DNA of 64,000 bases from CBDFKB01 sp965248715 (GCA_965248715.1 CBDFKB010000006.1:198867-262866); one strand, 5' to 3'; positions 25,563-35,412 are shown, counted from the first letter of the stretch. Translations and numbers: made by a program. Notes: generated by a model not told the origin, from the sequence alone.

Positions 25563-26426
25563 ATGGCGGGTAACGAAGCTGGATCATTTGCTGCGCGGCT
25601 ACGGCTGGCCGCGATTGCCGGGGTATTGGCGGTCTCGGTTTGTGCGTGCAGTTCGGACGAGGAATTCAGTTCGCACGATTTCGTCGACAATGTTGAACCA
25701 GCCGACGTGCTTTACAACCAGGCCCTTGCCAATATGGACGCCAAGGACCTGAAAGAAGCACGGGTCAAGTTCCAGGAAATTGATCGCCAGCATCCCTATT
25801 CGGAATATTCGCGCAAATCTTTGCTGATGGTCGCCTTTACCAGTTATCGGATGGGCGACTATGGGGAAGCGACGAACGCCGGCAACCGCTATGTGCAGTT
25901 ATATCCGGGCAGCGATGATGCGGCCTATGCGCAATATCTGGTCGGCATGTCTCATTTCCGCAGAATTTCCGATGTGACCCGCGATCAGGGAAGCGCCCGC
26001 AAAGCGATGCGTTCATTTACCAAACTGATCGCCAACTATCCTGAAAGCGAATATGTGGCTGACGCCAGTACGAAAATTCGTGGTGCACGCGACCAGCTTT
26101 CCGGTAAGGAAATGTTGGTCGGTCGTTATTATCAGGAGCGCCGGGAATTCCTGGCCGCGATCAACCGGTTTCGCTTGGTGGTGGAGAGCTATTCCAATAC
26201 CAGGCATGTGGAAGAGGCGCTGGCTAGGCTGACCGAATCCTATTACGCGCTCGGTCTAGTGGGCGAGGCCCAGGCCGCCGCCGCGGTGCTCGGGCACAAC
26301 TTCCCCGACAGTCAATGGTACAAAGAAACCTATGAATTGCTGGCCAACAACGGCATCCGCCCAGAGCAGCAGCCCAATAGTTGGTTTAGCCGTTTGACCT
26401 TTGGCTCGACCAGCCAGCCATCCTAA
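25563..26426 (+). CDS. bamD: Outer membrane assembly lipoprotein BamD
   Basis: BamD (ComL) is a lipoprotein of the Bam complex, which inserts beta-barrel proteins into the outer membrane. Starting at ATG 25563, after GGGGAAG, gives 287 residues. A signal peptide runs to a lipobox-like VCAC, with the second Cys (just before SSDEE) the likely acylated one. TPR-like repeats follow: PADVLYNQALANM, YSEYSRKSLLMVAF and the YAQYLVGMSHF region. A repeat array begins 7 bases after the stop codon. The neighbours lpxC and recN are as expected for the order. Confidence 0.93.
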   Translation: MAGNEAGSFAARLRLAAIAGVLAVSVCACSSDEEFSSHDFVDNVEPADVLYNQALANMDAKDLKEARVKFQEIDRQHPYSEYSRKSLLMVAFTSYRMGDYGEATNAGNRYVQLYPGSDDAAYAQYLVGMSHFRRISDVTRDQGSARKAMRSFTKLIANYPESEYVADASTKIRGARDQLSGKEMLVGRYYQERREFLAAINRFRLVVESYSNTRHVEEALARLTESYYALGLVGEAQAAAAVLGHNFPDSQWYKETYELLANNGIRPEQQPNSWFSRLTFGSTSQPS

Positions 26427-26432
26427 ATTAGA

Positions 26433-27168
26433 GCGTGTCACCCAAAAGTGGGTACCGGTTTTGGGAAAAATGACACGCATAAACAAAGAGCGTATTCCCG
26501 AAAAGTGTGTAGCGGTTTTCGGACAAGAATACGCGACAAAACAAACAGATAGCGCGACGAAGCTATTCCAAAGCTTCGTGACAAGCGCTAGAGCGTATTC
26601 CCGAAAAGTGTGTAGCGGTTTTCGGACAAGAATACGCGACAAAACAAACAGATAGCGCGACGAAGCTATTCCTACGCTTCGTGACAAGCGCTAGAGTGTG
26701 TCACCCAAAAGTGGGTACCGGTTTTGGGAAAATGACACGCTTAGACAAAGAGTGTGTCACCCAAAAGTGGGTACCGGTTTTGGGAAAATGACACGCTTAG
26801 ACAAAGAGCGTATTCCCGAAAAGTGTGTAGCGGTTTTCGGACAAGAATACGCGACAAAACAAACAGATAGCGCGACGAAGCTATTCCTACGCTTCGTGAC
26901 AAGCGCTAGAGTGTGTCACCCAAAAGTGGGTACCGGTTTTGGGAAAATGACACGCTTAGACAAAGAGCGTGTCACCCAAAAGTGGGTACCGGTTTTGGGA
27001 AAATGACACGCTTAGACAAAGAGATAGCGCGACGAAGCTATTCCAACGCTTCGTGACAAGCGCTAAGCGTATTCCCGAAAAGTGCGTAGCGGTTTTCGGA
27101 CAAGAATACGCGACAAAACAAACAGATAGCGCGACGAAGCTATTCCAACGCTTCGTGAAAAGCGCTAG
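26433..27168 (+). repeat. Array of palindromic repeats: five B and four A modules
   Basis: B modules start at 26433, 26696, 26752, 26911 and 26967; A modules start at 26490, 26593, 26808 and 27067. The common second stem (AGCGCGACGAAGC...GCTTCGTGACAAGCGCT) ends each composite unit. B is GCGTGTCACCCAAAA, GTGGGTACC, GGTTTTGGG and TGACACGC. The mix of B+A+tail, A+tail and B+B+tail units points to repeated recombination or slippage between modules. The copies are nearly identical, so the array is recent or homogenised. No unique spacers exist. Confidence 0.95.
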
Positions 27169-27532
27169 TGGTCGGCCAGACCAAGGCGAAGTTCCCGCCT
27201 TGCCAGCAGACGCGGAAAATCGATCAAGCGTTACCGTATGGTCAACAAGCTCCAGGGTCTGTAGACAATTATGGCTGCAGTGCCGGTTTGATTAAATTGG
27301 TGCAGTTTCATGGTGCGAGAAGGAAGGACATGTTGGGCATATTCGACGACGAGCGGCGTGAAACTGGGCCAAGGGGGTCAAATCCATTCGGGACGCGGCA
27401 GATTTTGCGCCTGAACCGGTTGAAATCCCCTGATAGTGCGGGGCACCACGGCGGGTCATTGGCCTGTCCAGACACAAAATCCGGCACGCGCCGTGACCGA
27501 AACCAGATTGTCAACGGATCCTAGTTGCCGGC
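27169..27532. other. Non-coding region upstream of recN
   Basis: No gene is recognisable in these 364 bases. AGTGCCGGTTTGATTAAATTGG near 27279 resembles one arm of the hairpin at 54479-54521. Open frames on both strands here have no family pattern. Confidence 0.35.
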
Positions 27533-29203
27533 ATGCTCAGAACGCTCTCGATCCGAAACATCGTTTTGATCGACACGCTCGAGCTTGAGTTCGGGCCAGC
27601 CATGACCGTGTTAACTGGCGAGACCGGGGCAGGCAAATCCATCCTTTTGGACGCATTGTCGTTGGCGCTGGGTGCGCGTGGCGATGGTGGTTTGGTGCGT
27701 ACCGGCGCCGACCAGGGCCAGATTATCGCGGTATTCGAACCCCAAGATGGTCACCCGGCATACGAAGTGATGCGAGCACGAAACCTGGAAACGTCCGGCG
27801 ATTTGGTGCTGCGCCGGGTGCAATCGCGGGATGGGCGAACCCGCGCATTTATCAATGATCAACCGGTTTCGGCCGGGCTGTTGCGCGAAATTGGTGCCAC
27901 GTTGGTGGAAATTCACGGCCAGCACGATGATCGCGCTTTGCTCGACCAGGACGCGCATCGTGTGCTGCTCGACGCGTTCGGTGGCCTGGAAGCCGAAGCG
28001 GGGATGGTCCGTGGTGCGTGTACCACACTTAAGCAGGCGCAGGCCGAGCTTGAGCGGCTTAACGTCGAGGCGCGAAGCAGCGCAAAGGAGGCCGATTATT
28101 TGCGCGCTAGTGTCGAGGAATTAACCATTCTCGCGCCGGAACCTGGTGAAGAGGATGGGCTGGCGGCTAAGCGCCAAACCATGATGCATGCGGAAAAAAT
28201 CGCCGGCGAGGTGCGTGATGCCTATGAAGAGATTGCCGGCGCCGGCTCGCCGGTGCCTGCAATCGCGTCAGTGGTGCGCAGGCTTGAACGCAAAATCGAG
28301 CAAGCGCCGGGTCTGCTCGAAGACACGGTTAAGAAGCTCGATGCAGCATTGGCCGGGCTACATGGCGCTCAAGATGCGCTGGAAGTAGCGATGCGGATTT
28401 GCGACCACGATCCGCAGGAGTTGGAGCGCACCGAGGAACGGCTGTTTGCTTTGCGCGCCGCCTCGCGCAAATTTTCGGTCCCGGTTGAGGGGTTGGCTGA
28501 TTTGGCTGTGCGCATGGCAGATCAGTTGACTGCAATCGATCATGGTGGAGCCCTAATCGCGCAATTGACGCAACAGGTCGAGGGTTACAAAAAAGAGTAT
28601 TTGCGGTTGGCGGCGATCTTGTCCGAACGGCGGGCCGAAACCGCTCGGCAATTGGAAACATCGGTGATGGCGGAACTGCCGTCACTCAAACTGGAACGGG
28701 CGATTTTCACGGTTGCGATGGAAACCGATCCTGCCAGGGTGGGCGAGAGCGGCCAGGATCAGGTAACGTTTTTCGTGATGGCCAATCCCGGCACCAGGGC
28801 GGGACCGATTGCAAAAATTGCCTCGGGCGGCGAACTGGCGCGCATCTTACTGGCGCTCAAGGTGGCTTTGGCCGACCGTGGATCGGCGCCAACCCTGGTG
28901 TTTGACGAAATCGATACCGGCGTTGGTGGCGCGGTCGCCGATGCGATTGGGGTGCGGCTATCACGTTTGGCGCGAAACGTACAAGTGCTCTCGGTCACCC
29001 ATGCGCCCCAGGTGGCAGCCCGTGCCGACGACCATTTGGTTATCGCCAAAGAAGTCTACGGTGCTGGCGAAACCGTTACCCTGGTTGAGCCGGTTTCCGG
29101 CAGCCGGCGTAAGGAAGAAATTGCTCGCATGCTGGCCGGCGCCACAGTAACCGAAGAGGCGCGGGCGGCGGCGGAAAAGCTCATTGCCCAATCGGCGGCC
29201 TGA
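27533..29203 (+). CDS. recN: DNA repair protein RecN
   Basis: RecN is an SMC-like ATPase for double-strand break repair. The 556-residue protein starts MLRTLSIRNIVLIDTLELEF and has the Walker A loop GETGAGKS at about 29-36. Its central part is helical (about 150-370), with a coiled coil. The ABC signature ASGGELARILLALK lies near 430 and Walker B VFDEIDTGVGG near 456. HAPQVAARADDHLVI near 488 holds the switch histidine. The gap to the bamD repeat array is non-coding. In Rhizobiales recN normally stands between bamD and ligA, as here. Confidence 0.96.
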   Translation: MLRTLSIRNIVLIDTLELEFGPAMTVLTGETGAGKSILLDALSLALGARGDGGLVRTGADQGQIIAVFEPQDGHPAYEVMRARNLETSGDLVLRRVQSRDGRTRAFINDQPVSAGLLREIGATLVEIHGQHDDRALLDQDAHRVLLDAFGGLEAEAGMVRGACTTLKQAQAELERLNVEARSSAKEADYLRASVEELTILAPEPGEEDGLAAKRQTMMHAEKIAGEVRDAYEEIAGAGSPVPAIASVVRRLERKIEQAPGLLEDTVKKLDAALAGLHGAQDALEVAMRICDHDPQELERTEERLFALRAASRKFSVPVEGLADLAVRMADQLTAIDHGGALIAQLTQQVEGYKKEYLRLAAILSERRAETARQLETSVMAELPSLKLERAIFTVAMETDPARVGESGQDQVTFFVMANPGTRAGPIAKIASGGELARILLALKVALADRGSAPTLVFDEIDTGVGGAVADAIGVRLSRLARNVQVLSVTHAPQVAARADDHLVIAKEVYGAGETVTLVEPVSGSRRKEEIARMLAGATVTEEARAAAEKLIAQSAA

Positions 29204-29293
29204 TTGGCACGCTCAAATATGGTGAGCCACACTTGATTTATTACTTGCCGACAGCAAGGTAATGCAACTGGAATGGTCATTCGGGGTTTTGCA

Positions 29294-29929
29294 ATGGAGA
29301 ACATGGGGCGCAAATTACCGGCAATTTTCCTATTGCTCGTGGCCGGGCTTGTCATGGTGGCATCGACGCCATCGGCAAATGCCAAGGTGACGTTGCGCGA
29401 ATCGGTTCGCCACTACGCTATATCTGGCAAGTCGGCCAAAGCGCTGGCGCAATCCTTTGATAAGAGTGGAACCAAGGCCACCCGGATTGAATCCGCGATC
29501 GGCGCCACCCGGATATCGTTCGCGATCAAGGACGTGGTCGGCGGAGTTCAGGGAAACCGGTGCATGATTAGCGACGTGCATGTATCGCTTGAACTGCAAT
29601 ATATCCTTCCCAAATGGCGCCAGGAAAAACGCGCTGGGCAGGATGCGCAACGTGCCTGGCGCAAATTATACAAGGCGATCGTCAGCCATGAAAAAATCCA
29701 TGGTGGAATTGCCAAGGCCACCGCTAAATCCATTGAGCGCTCCTTGTTGCGCACTTCTGGGCGTGCCGCCGACGAATGCGAGGACATGATTGCCCGTGCC
29801 AAACGGCGGCTAACCCGCATTGAACGCCGCGACGAACGCCGGCATGGGAATCTGGATCGACGCGAAAACCGGTCGGTCGGCAAGTTTTTACGCATGGAGC
29901 GCGATCTTTACCGGGCGCTCGCCAACTAA
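29294..29929 (+). CDS. DUF922-type secreted Zn-dependent protease-like protein
   Basis: A protein of about 211 residues with an N-terminal signal peptide (hydrophobic run LPAIFLLLVAGLVMVAST, cleavage after SANA). In the middle it has SHEKIHGG, an HExxH zinc motif as in the DUF922 family of predicted exported peptidases. Upstream, LELQYILPKWR fits the core strand of that family. The C-terminal 40 residues are very rich in Arg and Glu. The start could also be ATG at 29303 or 29273; none has a good binding site. The function and substrate are unknown. Confidence 0.7.
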   Translation: MENMGRKLPAIFLLLVAGLVMVASTPSANAKVTLRESVRHYAISGKSAKALAQSFDKSGTKATRIESAIGATRISFAIKDVVGGVQGNRCMISDVHVSLELQYILPKWRQEKRAGQDAQRAWRKLYKAIVSHEKIHGGIAKATAKSIERSLLRTSGRAADECEDMIARAKRRLTRIERRDERRHGNLDRRENRSVGKFLRMERDLYRALAN

Positions 29930-29975
29930 TACCAACGGTGGTAAATATAGATCCATTTGGCCGGAAAAGCCTTTA

Positions 29976-30135
29976 ATACCAAGGGAATTTACTATTGGCC
30001 TATTTGATGGAGGCAAACCGGTTCATCCGGCTAGGGCGTGTCACCCAAAAGTGGGTACCGGTTTTGGGTGACACGCCCTAGTCAGCGAACAAAACCGTGG
30101 CGGTCAAATGAGTCAATAGTAAATTCCCTTGGTAT
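29976..30135. mobile_element. MITE-like element with 22-bp terminal inverted repeats
   Basis: ATACCAAGGGAATTTACTAT plus TG at 29976-29997 is an exact inverted match to 30114-30135. Inside these arms the similarity fades over about 15 bases. In the centre sits a perfect type-B palindrome (30031-30081). The 160-bp element encodes no protein. It ends about 40 bases upstream of the ligA start, and its right end creates TGGTATAAT (30130-30138), an extended -10-like sequence. Confidence 0.7.
30031..30081. repeat. Perfect type-B palindrome with 20-bp arms
   Basis: CTAGGGCGTGTCACCCAAAA and its exact complement enclose an 11-base loop, GTGGGTACCGG. This is the most perfect copy of the B module in the window and it lacks the second stem. 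Confidence 0.85.
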
Positions 30136-30173
30136 AATTCCGTTTTCAAGCATTTCTCCTGGAGCCAAACGCC

Positions 30174-32315
30174 GTGTCCAACGACAAGCCCGTTGATCAA
30201 TTGTCGCCAACCGAAGCGGCGGTCGAACTGGCCCGCCTGGCAAAAGAGATCGAGCGCCATGACCGGCTCTATCATGGCGACGACACGCCTGAAATCAGCG
30301 ATGGCCAATATGATGCCTTGCGCACCCGCAATCAGCAACTAGAGACTGGATTTCCTGATTTGGTGCGCCCGGATTCGCCGTCCCGTCAGGTCGGACACAA
30401 GCCTGCGGAAAAGTTTGCAAAGATCAATCATCGGGTGCCGATGTTGTCACTTGGCAATGGATTTGATGATCAAGATGTAGTTGATTTCGACGCGCGTATT
30501 CGCCGCTTCCTGGGGCTCGATGCCGAGGCGCGGTTGCGCATAACCGCTGAACCGAAAATCGACGGCCTGTCCCTGTCTCTGCGTTACGAGGACGGCGAGT
30601 TGGTGACAGCCGCGACCCGTGGCGATGGCACCACCGGTGAGGACGTTACCCGTAACGCCAAGACAATATCCGACATACCCGAAATCCTCGCCGCCACGGG
30701 CGTGCCGAAAGTGCTGGAGGTGCGCGGCGAGGTCTACATGACCCAGCAGGCGTTTGCCGAGCTTAACGCTCGCATGGAAAGCGAAGGTAAGCCGACCTAT
30801 GTCAATCCGCGCAACACCGCTGCCGGCACCTTGCGTCAACTTGACCCAAACATTACCGCCGAGCGGCCGCTCAAATTCTTTGCCTATGGTTGGGGCGAAA
30901 TCAGTACCATGCCGGCCGATACCCAGTTTGCCATGGTCGAAAGGTTCGCCGCCTGGGGGTTCAAGACCAACCCGCTGATCAAGCAGTTTGACGACGTGGC
31001 CGGCCTGCTTGGCCATTACCGTATGATTGAGGAGCGCCGGGCAATGCTCGGTTATGATATCGACGGAGTGGTCTACAAGGTTGACCAATTGGATTTGCAG
31101 CAGCGGCTCGGTTTCGTTGCCCGAAGTCCGCGTTGGGCGATTGCCCACAAATTCTCCGCCGAAAAGGCGATCACGATCCTAAATGGTATTGATATTCAAG
31201 TCGGGCGTACCGGGGCCATGACCCCGGTGGCGCGGCTGGAACCGGTAACCGTGGGTGGTGTGGTAGTGACCAATGCTACCCTGCACAACGAGGACTATGT
31301 GGTCGGCATCGGCAATGATGGCAATCCGATCCGCAACGGTAAGGATTTAAGGCTCGGCGATACGGTCACGGTGCAGCGCGCTGGCGACGTGATCCCGCAG
31401 ATCATTGATGTGGATCTCGACAAGCGGCCGGAAAGTGCCGAGCCGTTTGAATTTCCCACCATATGCCCTGCCTGCGATAGCCATGCGGTGCGTGAGGTCA
31501 ACCCCAAGACCGGCCGCGAAGACAGTATCAGGCGTTGTACCGGCGGGTTGATATGCCCGGCCCAGGCGGTTGAAAAGCTGAAGCATTTCGTATCGCGTCT
31601 TGCCTTCGACATAGACGGGCTTGGCGATAAGCAAGTTGAAGCGTTCTACCATGACCGGCTGATCGCCAATGCCGCCGATATTTTCACCCTTGCCGCACGC
31701 GACGAAGAAGCGCCGACTAAGCTGAAAGATCGTGAGGGCTGGGGCGAGCTAAGCGCCAACAATGTGTTTGCGGCGATTGCGAACCGGCGCTCGGTGGCGC
31801 TCAACCGGTTTATTTTTGCGCTCGGCATACGCCATGTCGGCGAGGAAACCGCCAAGGATTTGGCGCGCGCCTACGGGTCGGCCGAGGAATTTGCCAGCGC
31901 GATGGCCGCGGTCAACGGGCCCGACAGCGAAGCTTGGCGGGAACTAAACACAATCGACGGCATTGGCGAGACGGTGGCGGCAACGATAGTCGAATTCTTT
32001 CGTGAACCGCGTAATCTGGAGGTGTTCCGTGCATTATTGCGCGAAGTAACGCCGGTAGCGCCGGCCGTCGCCGCTAGCACATCGCCGGTTTCCGGCAAGA
32101 CCGTGGTGTTTACCGGGAGTTTGGAGCAGATGACCCGCGACGAGGCCAAAGCGATGGCAGAGCGGCTTGGCGCCAAGGTCGCGGGTTCGGTTTCCAAAAA
32201 GACCGATCTGGTGGTGGCTGGACCCGGCGCAGGATCGAAGGCAAAAAAGGCCAATGAACTTGGGGTGGAGACCATCGACGAGGCCGGTTGGTTCGATTTG
32301 ATCGCAGGCGCATGA
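30174..32315 (+). CDS. ligA: NAD-dependent DNA ligase LigA
   Basis: LigA seals nicks during replication and repair. This 713-residue protein begins with a GTG codon, preceded by CTGGAG. The adenylation motif KIDGLSLSLRYEDG places the catalytic lysine at residue 128. The four-cysteine zinc finger (CPAC...C...CPAQ) lies near 420-460. Helix-hairpin-helix repeats include FALGIRHVGEETAKDLA, and the C-terminal BRCT domain includes GKTVVFTGSLEQMTRDEAK. Its stop overlaps the azlC start in ATGA. Confidence 0.97.
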   Translation: MSNDKPVDQLSPTEAAVELARLAKEIERHDRLYHGDDTPEISDGQYDALRTRNQQLETGFPDLVRPDSPSRQVGHKPAEKFAKINHRVPMLSLGNGFDDQDVVDFDARIRRFLGLDAEARLRITAEPKIDGLSLSLRYEDGELVTAATRGDGTTGEDVTRNAKTISDIPEILAATGVPKVLEVRGEVYMTQQAFAELNARMESEGKPTYVNPRNTAAGTLRQLDPNITAERPLKFFAYGWGEISTMPADTQFAMVERFAAWGFKTNPLIKQFDDVAGLLGHYRMIEERRAMLGYDIDGVVYKVDQLDLQQRLGFVARSPRWAIAHKFSAEKAITILNGIDIQVGRTGAMTPVARLEPVTVGGVVVTNATLHNEDYVVGIGNDGNPIRNGKDLRLGDTVTVQRAGDVIPQIIDVDLDKRPESAEPFEFPTICPACDSHAVREVNPKTGREDSIRRCTGGLICPAQAVEKLKHFVSRLAFDIDGLGDKQVEAFYHDRLIANAADIFTLAARDEEAPTKLKDREGWGELSANNVFAAIANRRSVALNRFIFALGIRHVGEETAKDLARAYGSAEEFASAMAAVNGPDSEAWRELNTIDGIGETVAATIVEFFREPRNLEVFRALLREVTPVAPAVAASTSPVSGKTVVFTGSLEQMTRDEAKAMAERLGAKVAGSVSKKTDLVVAGPGAGSKAKKANELGVETIDEAGWFDLIAGA

Positions 32316-33058
32316 TGGCTATCGGCAAAGTTCATGACCCAAACAAGCGTGCGGAGTTCCTCCAAGGGGTGCGCGATGGGATGACCATCGTCGGTGCCGC
32401 AGCACCATTTGGCATGTTGTTCGGCGCAATTGCGATTGACGCCGGCATGAGCCCGTTCGAGGTCATGCTAGCCAGTGCGCTGATGTTTGCTGGCGCCAGT
32501 CAGTTCGTAATGATCGAGGTGTATGGGCTCGGTGTGCCGGCCTGGTCGGTAATCCTCGCTGTGTTGGCAGTCAACTTTCGCCATCTTTTGTACTCCGCCT
32601 CGTTAGGCCGCAAAATGACCGCGTTTTCACCGCTGCAAAAGGGGGTAGCGTTCATCTTTTTGACCGATCCGCAATGGGGCGCCAGCGAGATGCGGGCCGA
32701 GCGGGTTGGGCTCAGACCGTCTTACTATTTCGGCTATGCGTCGCTGCTCTACACCATGTGGCTGGTGGCGACCGCGATCGGCATCGCCTTTGGCGCGCTG
32801 ATCGACGATCTAGGCGCGCTTGGCCTCGATTTTCTGTTACCGATCTACTTCATGACCTTGGTGATGGGCTTTCGCAGCCGCGCTAATTGGCTGATGGTGG
32901 TATTGGTTTCCGGCACGGTTTCGCTTGGGGTTTATCTGACCATTGGCGCGCCCTGGCACATCTCGGTCGGTGGGCTTGCCGGCATTGTTGCGGCAGCAGT
33001 GTTTGGCGCCAAGCCGGATGAAACCAGCCTCACTCGTATCGGTGGTGGTGATGAGTAA
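32312..33058 (+). CDS. azlC: AzlC-family branched-chain amino acid exporter subunit
   Basis: AzlC with AzlD forms a membrane exporter of branched-chain amino acids. The start is taken at ATG 32312, in the ATGA overlap with ligA, giving 248 residues. FLQGVRDGMTIVGAAAPFGMLFGAIA, FAGASQFVMIE and VLAVNFRHLLYSASL are AzlC motifs. About six or seven hydrophobic helices are visible. The small partner AzlD begins 8 bases before its stop. Specificity for branched-chain amino acids is known for a few members only. Confidence 0.88.
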   Translation: MMAIGKVHDPNKRAEFLQGVRDGMTIVGAAAPFGMLFGAIAIDAGMSPFEVMLASALMFAGASQFVMIEVYGLGVPAWSVILAVLAVNFRHLLYSASLGRKMTAFSPLQKGVAFIFLTDPQWGASEMRAERVGLRPSYYFGYASLLYTMWLVATAIGIAFGALIDDLGALGLDFLLPIYFMTLVMGFRSRANWLMVVLVSGTVSLGVYLTIGAPWHISVGGLAGIVAAAVFGAKPDETSLTRIGGGDE

Positions 33059-33347
33059 CTATGCATGGTTGATATTGGTGCTGGGGCTGGTGACCTATTT
33101 GACCCGCTCATCAGGTCATGTGGTTTTGTCGATGTTTCGCAACATTCATCCCAGGGTTGAGGCAGCGCTCGATGCAGTGCCGGCAGCGGTGATTGCTACC
33201 CTGGTGATACCGCCGGCGTTGACCGGCGGCGGAGCAGAATTTATCGCTATGGCAGTAGCCGTGGTTGCGGCATTTCGCCTTAATCCGCTGGTCGTGATCG
33301 CCATCGGCCTGGCGGTGGTGGCAGTGCTAAGAAGTGCCGGGTTTTAG
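33051..33347 (+). CDS. azlD: AzlD-family exporter subunit
   Basis: A 98-residue hydrophobic protein with three or four helices. It starts MSNYAWLILVLGLVTYLTRSSG; a helix followed by a YLTR motif and, later, AALDAVPAAVIATLVIPP is typical of AzlD. It begins inside azlC (8-base overlap) after GGTGGTGG. Upstream extension of the frame would lie inside azlC and has no family similarity. The gene converges with the aminopeptidase gene on the minus strand, with only 12 bases between stops and no clear terminator. Confidence 0.88.
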   Translation: MSNYAWLILVLGLVTYLTRSSGHVVLSMFRNIHPRVEAALDAVPAAVIATLVIPPALTGGGAEFIAMAVAVVAAFRLNPLVVIAIGLAVVAVLRSAGF

Positions 33348-33359
33348 CGGCAATATAAT

Positions 33360-35207
33360 TTACGCACTGGCCGCCGGCAATTCGCGCGACAAAGGCCAGC
33401 AGGCGCGGGACAACCATGCTTGTTCATCCTCGTTGAGATAGGGCGAAAGTGTGCGGTTGACCCAGCCGTGATAGGCGTTGAGCCAATGCAGTTCCTGGTC
33501 GGTCATGATGTTGGGCGCGATCAGCCGTTGGTCGATCGGTGCCAGCGACAGGGTTTCAAAACCGAGCATCGGCGTATTGCCGCCGTCGATTTCAGTTGGA
33601 CCGCGCACCAGCACCAGGTTTTCGATACGAATGCCGTATTGGCCTTCGCGATAATAGCCAGGTTCGTTGGAAATGATCATGCCCGATATTAGCGGCTCCA
33701 TGGCGCGCCTCGAAATCGATTGCGGGCCTTCGTGCACTGACAAATAGGCGCCGACCCCGTGGCCGGTGCCGTGACCGTAATCCTTGCCTTGGCGCCAAAG
33801 CGCGTAGCGGGCCAAAACGTCGAGGTCGACCCCGCGCGTGCCTTGAGGAAATCTAGCCTGGGCGATGGCGATATGGCCTTTCAGTACATAAGTGAAGTCG
33901 TTGATCGCGTCGTTCGGCGGGGCGCCTAGCGCAATCGTGCGGGTGATGTCGGTGGTGCCGTCTGAATATTGGCCACCGGAATCGACCAGATAGAGCGACC
34001 CATCGGTTAGGGTTGCGTTGCTGGCTTCGGTGACGCGATAATGCACGATGGCGCCGTTGGCGCCGGCGCCGGAAATTGTGTCGAACGAGAGGTCGAGCAG
34101 TTCGTTTTCCATGTCGAGACCAGTTGCACGGCGCAGGGTCTCCAACTGCTTGGCAGCGGAAATCTCGTCGACGGCGCCAGGCACTTGCCGGTCGAGCCAG
34201 CAAAGAAACCGGGTGACCGCGACCCCGTCACGCAAATGGGCGGCGTGGGCGCCTTTAATCTCGGCGTCGTTCTTGATCGCGCGTGCCAGCACGCTCGGGT
34301 CGCGCCCAGCAATCACGATCCCGCCTGCGGCTTCGATCGTGCGCGCGAAAGCTGTTGCGGTGTGGTTCGGGTCGACGAGAACGGAACTATTTGCCGCAAG
34401 TGCTGCTAATCTAGTTTCGATCTCCCGGGGATCGGCGAGTTCGCACAGATCACTTAGATAGTCACGTGCTTCGGCACTGATCTTTTGCTTGTTGATAAAC
34501 AGCAGCGGCTTGCTGCCGGTGCCGATTAATGTTCGTGCCAGCACCAATGGGGTATGAGCCACGTCCGATCCGCGAATGTTGAATAGCCAGCACACCGATG
34601 CCGGGTCGGTGATCAGGCACCAGTCCGCATCCTTTTCAGCGATCGCCTCGCGCGCTGCTGTGATCTTGTCGGCGGCCGCGCGCCCAGCAAGTGCCAGCGG
34701 ATGCACGGTGACCGGGTGGTTCGGCGCGACCGGGCGCAGGTGCCAAATGCTGTCGAGCAGATTGTCATGCGATGAAAGTTCGGCCCCAGCCCCGGTTGCG
34801 CGCGTTTCAAAGTGTTTTATTTCGCTGATCGACAGGGTGTAAGGATCAAACCCGACACGCATACCGGTCTCAAGAACGTCGGCCAGCCAATCGTATGGCG
34901 GGTGTTTGACCAGGCTTTTGATTTCGAAACATTCAGGGTCGGTCTGGTTCGCGGCTTGCAGGGTGTAACGGCCATCGACAAACAGTATGGCGCGATCTTT
35001 CATAACGACGCCAAAGCCGGCCGAACCGGAAAACGCCGAAATATAGGCCAACCGCTCGTTGCAGGCAGGCAAATATTCGTTGCGGAATTCGTCGCCATGC
35101 GGCACCAGCCAAACATCAATGCTGTGCTCGGCCATCGCTGAGCGCAGGGCATCCAGTCTGGCGCTAACTTTTGCTCGGGCGCTGGTATCGCTGAAATTCT
35201 GGAACAT
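33360..35207 (-). CDS. Xaa-Pro aminopeptidase (M24B family)
   Basis: Aminopeptidase P removes N-terminal residues that precede proline. The start at ATG 35207 (MFQNFSDTS) matches the usual beginning of the long alphaproteobacterial form and gives 615 residues; a GTG start at 35252 would add 15. Two creatinase-like N-terminal domains precede the catalytic domain. Metal-binding motifs are LVDSGGQYSDGTTDITRT (two Asp), GHGTGHGVG and the HEGPQ region, and EPGYY and GIRIENL supply the glutamates. The ligand set appears complete. Confidence 0.93.
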   Translation of the reverse strand: MFQNFSDTSARAKVSARLDALRSAMAEHSIDVWLVPHGDEFRNEYLPACNERLAYISAFSGSAGFGVVMKDRAILFVDGRYTLQAANQTDPECFEIKSLVKHPPYDWLADVLETGMRVGFDPYTLSISEIKHFETRATGAGAELSSHDNLLDSIWHLRPVAPNHPVTVHPLALAGRAAADKITAAREAIAEKDADWCLITDPASVCWLFNIRGSDVAHTPLVLARTLIGTGSKPLLFINKQKISAEARDYLSDLCELADPREIETRLAALAANSSVLVDPNHTATAFARTIEAAGGIVIAGRDPSVLARAIKNDAEIKGAHAAHLRDGVAVTRFLCWLDRQVPGAVDEISAAKQLETLRRATGLDMENELLDLSFDTISGAGANGAIVHYRVTEASNATLTDGSLYLVDSGGQYSDGTTDITRTIALGAPPNDAINDFTYVLKGHIAIAQARFPQGTRGVDLDVLARYALWRQGKDYGHGTGHGVGAYLSVHEGPQSISRRAMEPLISGMIISNEPGYYREGQYGIRIENLVLVRGPTEIDGGNTPMLGFETLSLAPIDQRLIAPNIMTDQELHWLNAYHGWVNRTLSPYLNEDEQAWLSRACWPLSRELPAASA

Positions 35208-35412
35208 GGATTTGATCCGATCGGGTAGGCTGTTGACGGTCTGGCGATCCACGGGGTATGGCGCAAATTCGCCGCCGCCTCAACAAAACCCTAACTTGGG
35301 AACACCTTCTAAGTGTCGACCGCCACATTGGCGTGGAATTTCCTTCAAAACTAAAGCTGCTCCATGCCATAGATAGACATTGCAACATTTCCAACTACAC
35401 AAAGCTCCCGTC

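Noticed and set aside
35290..35310. CTTGGGAACACC shared with 40216
   Set aside because: A 12-base match between two sites, without further similarity, can occur by chance in a window of this size.
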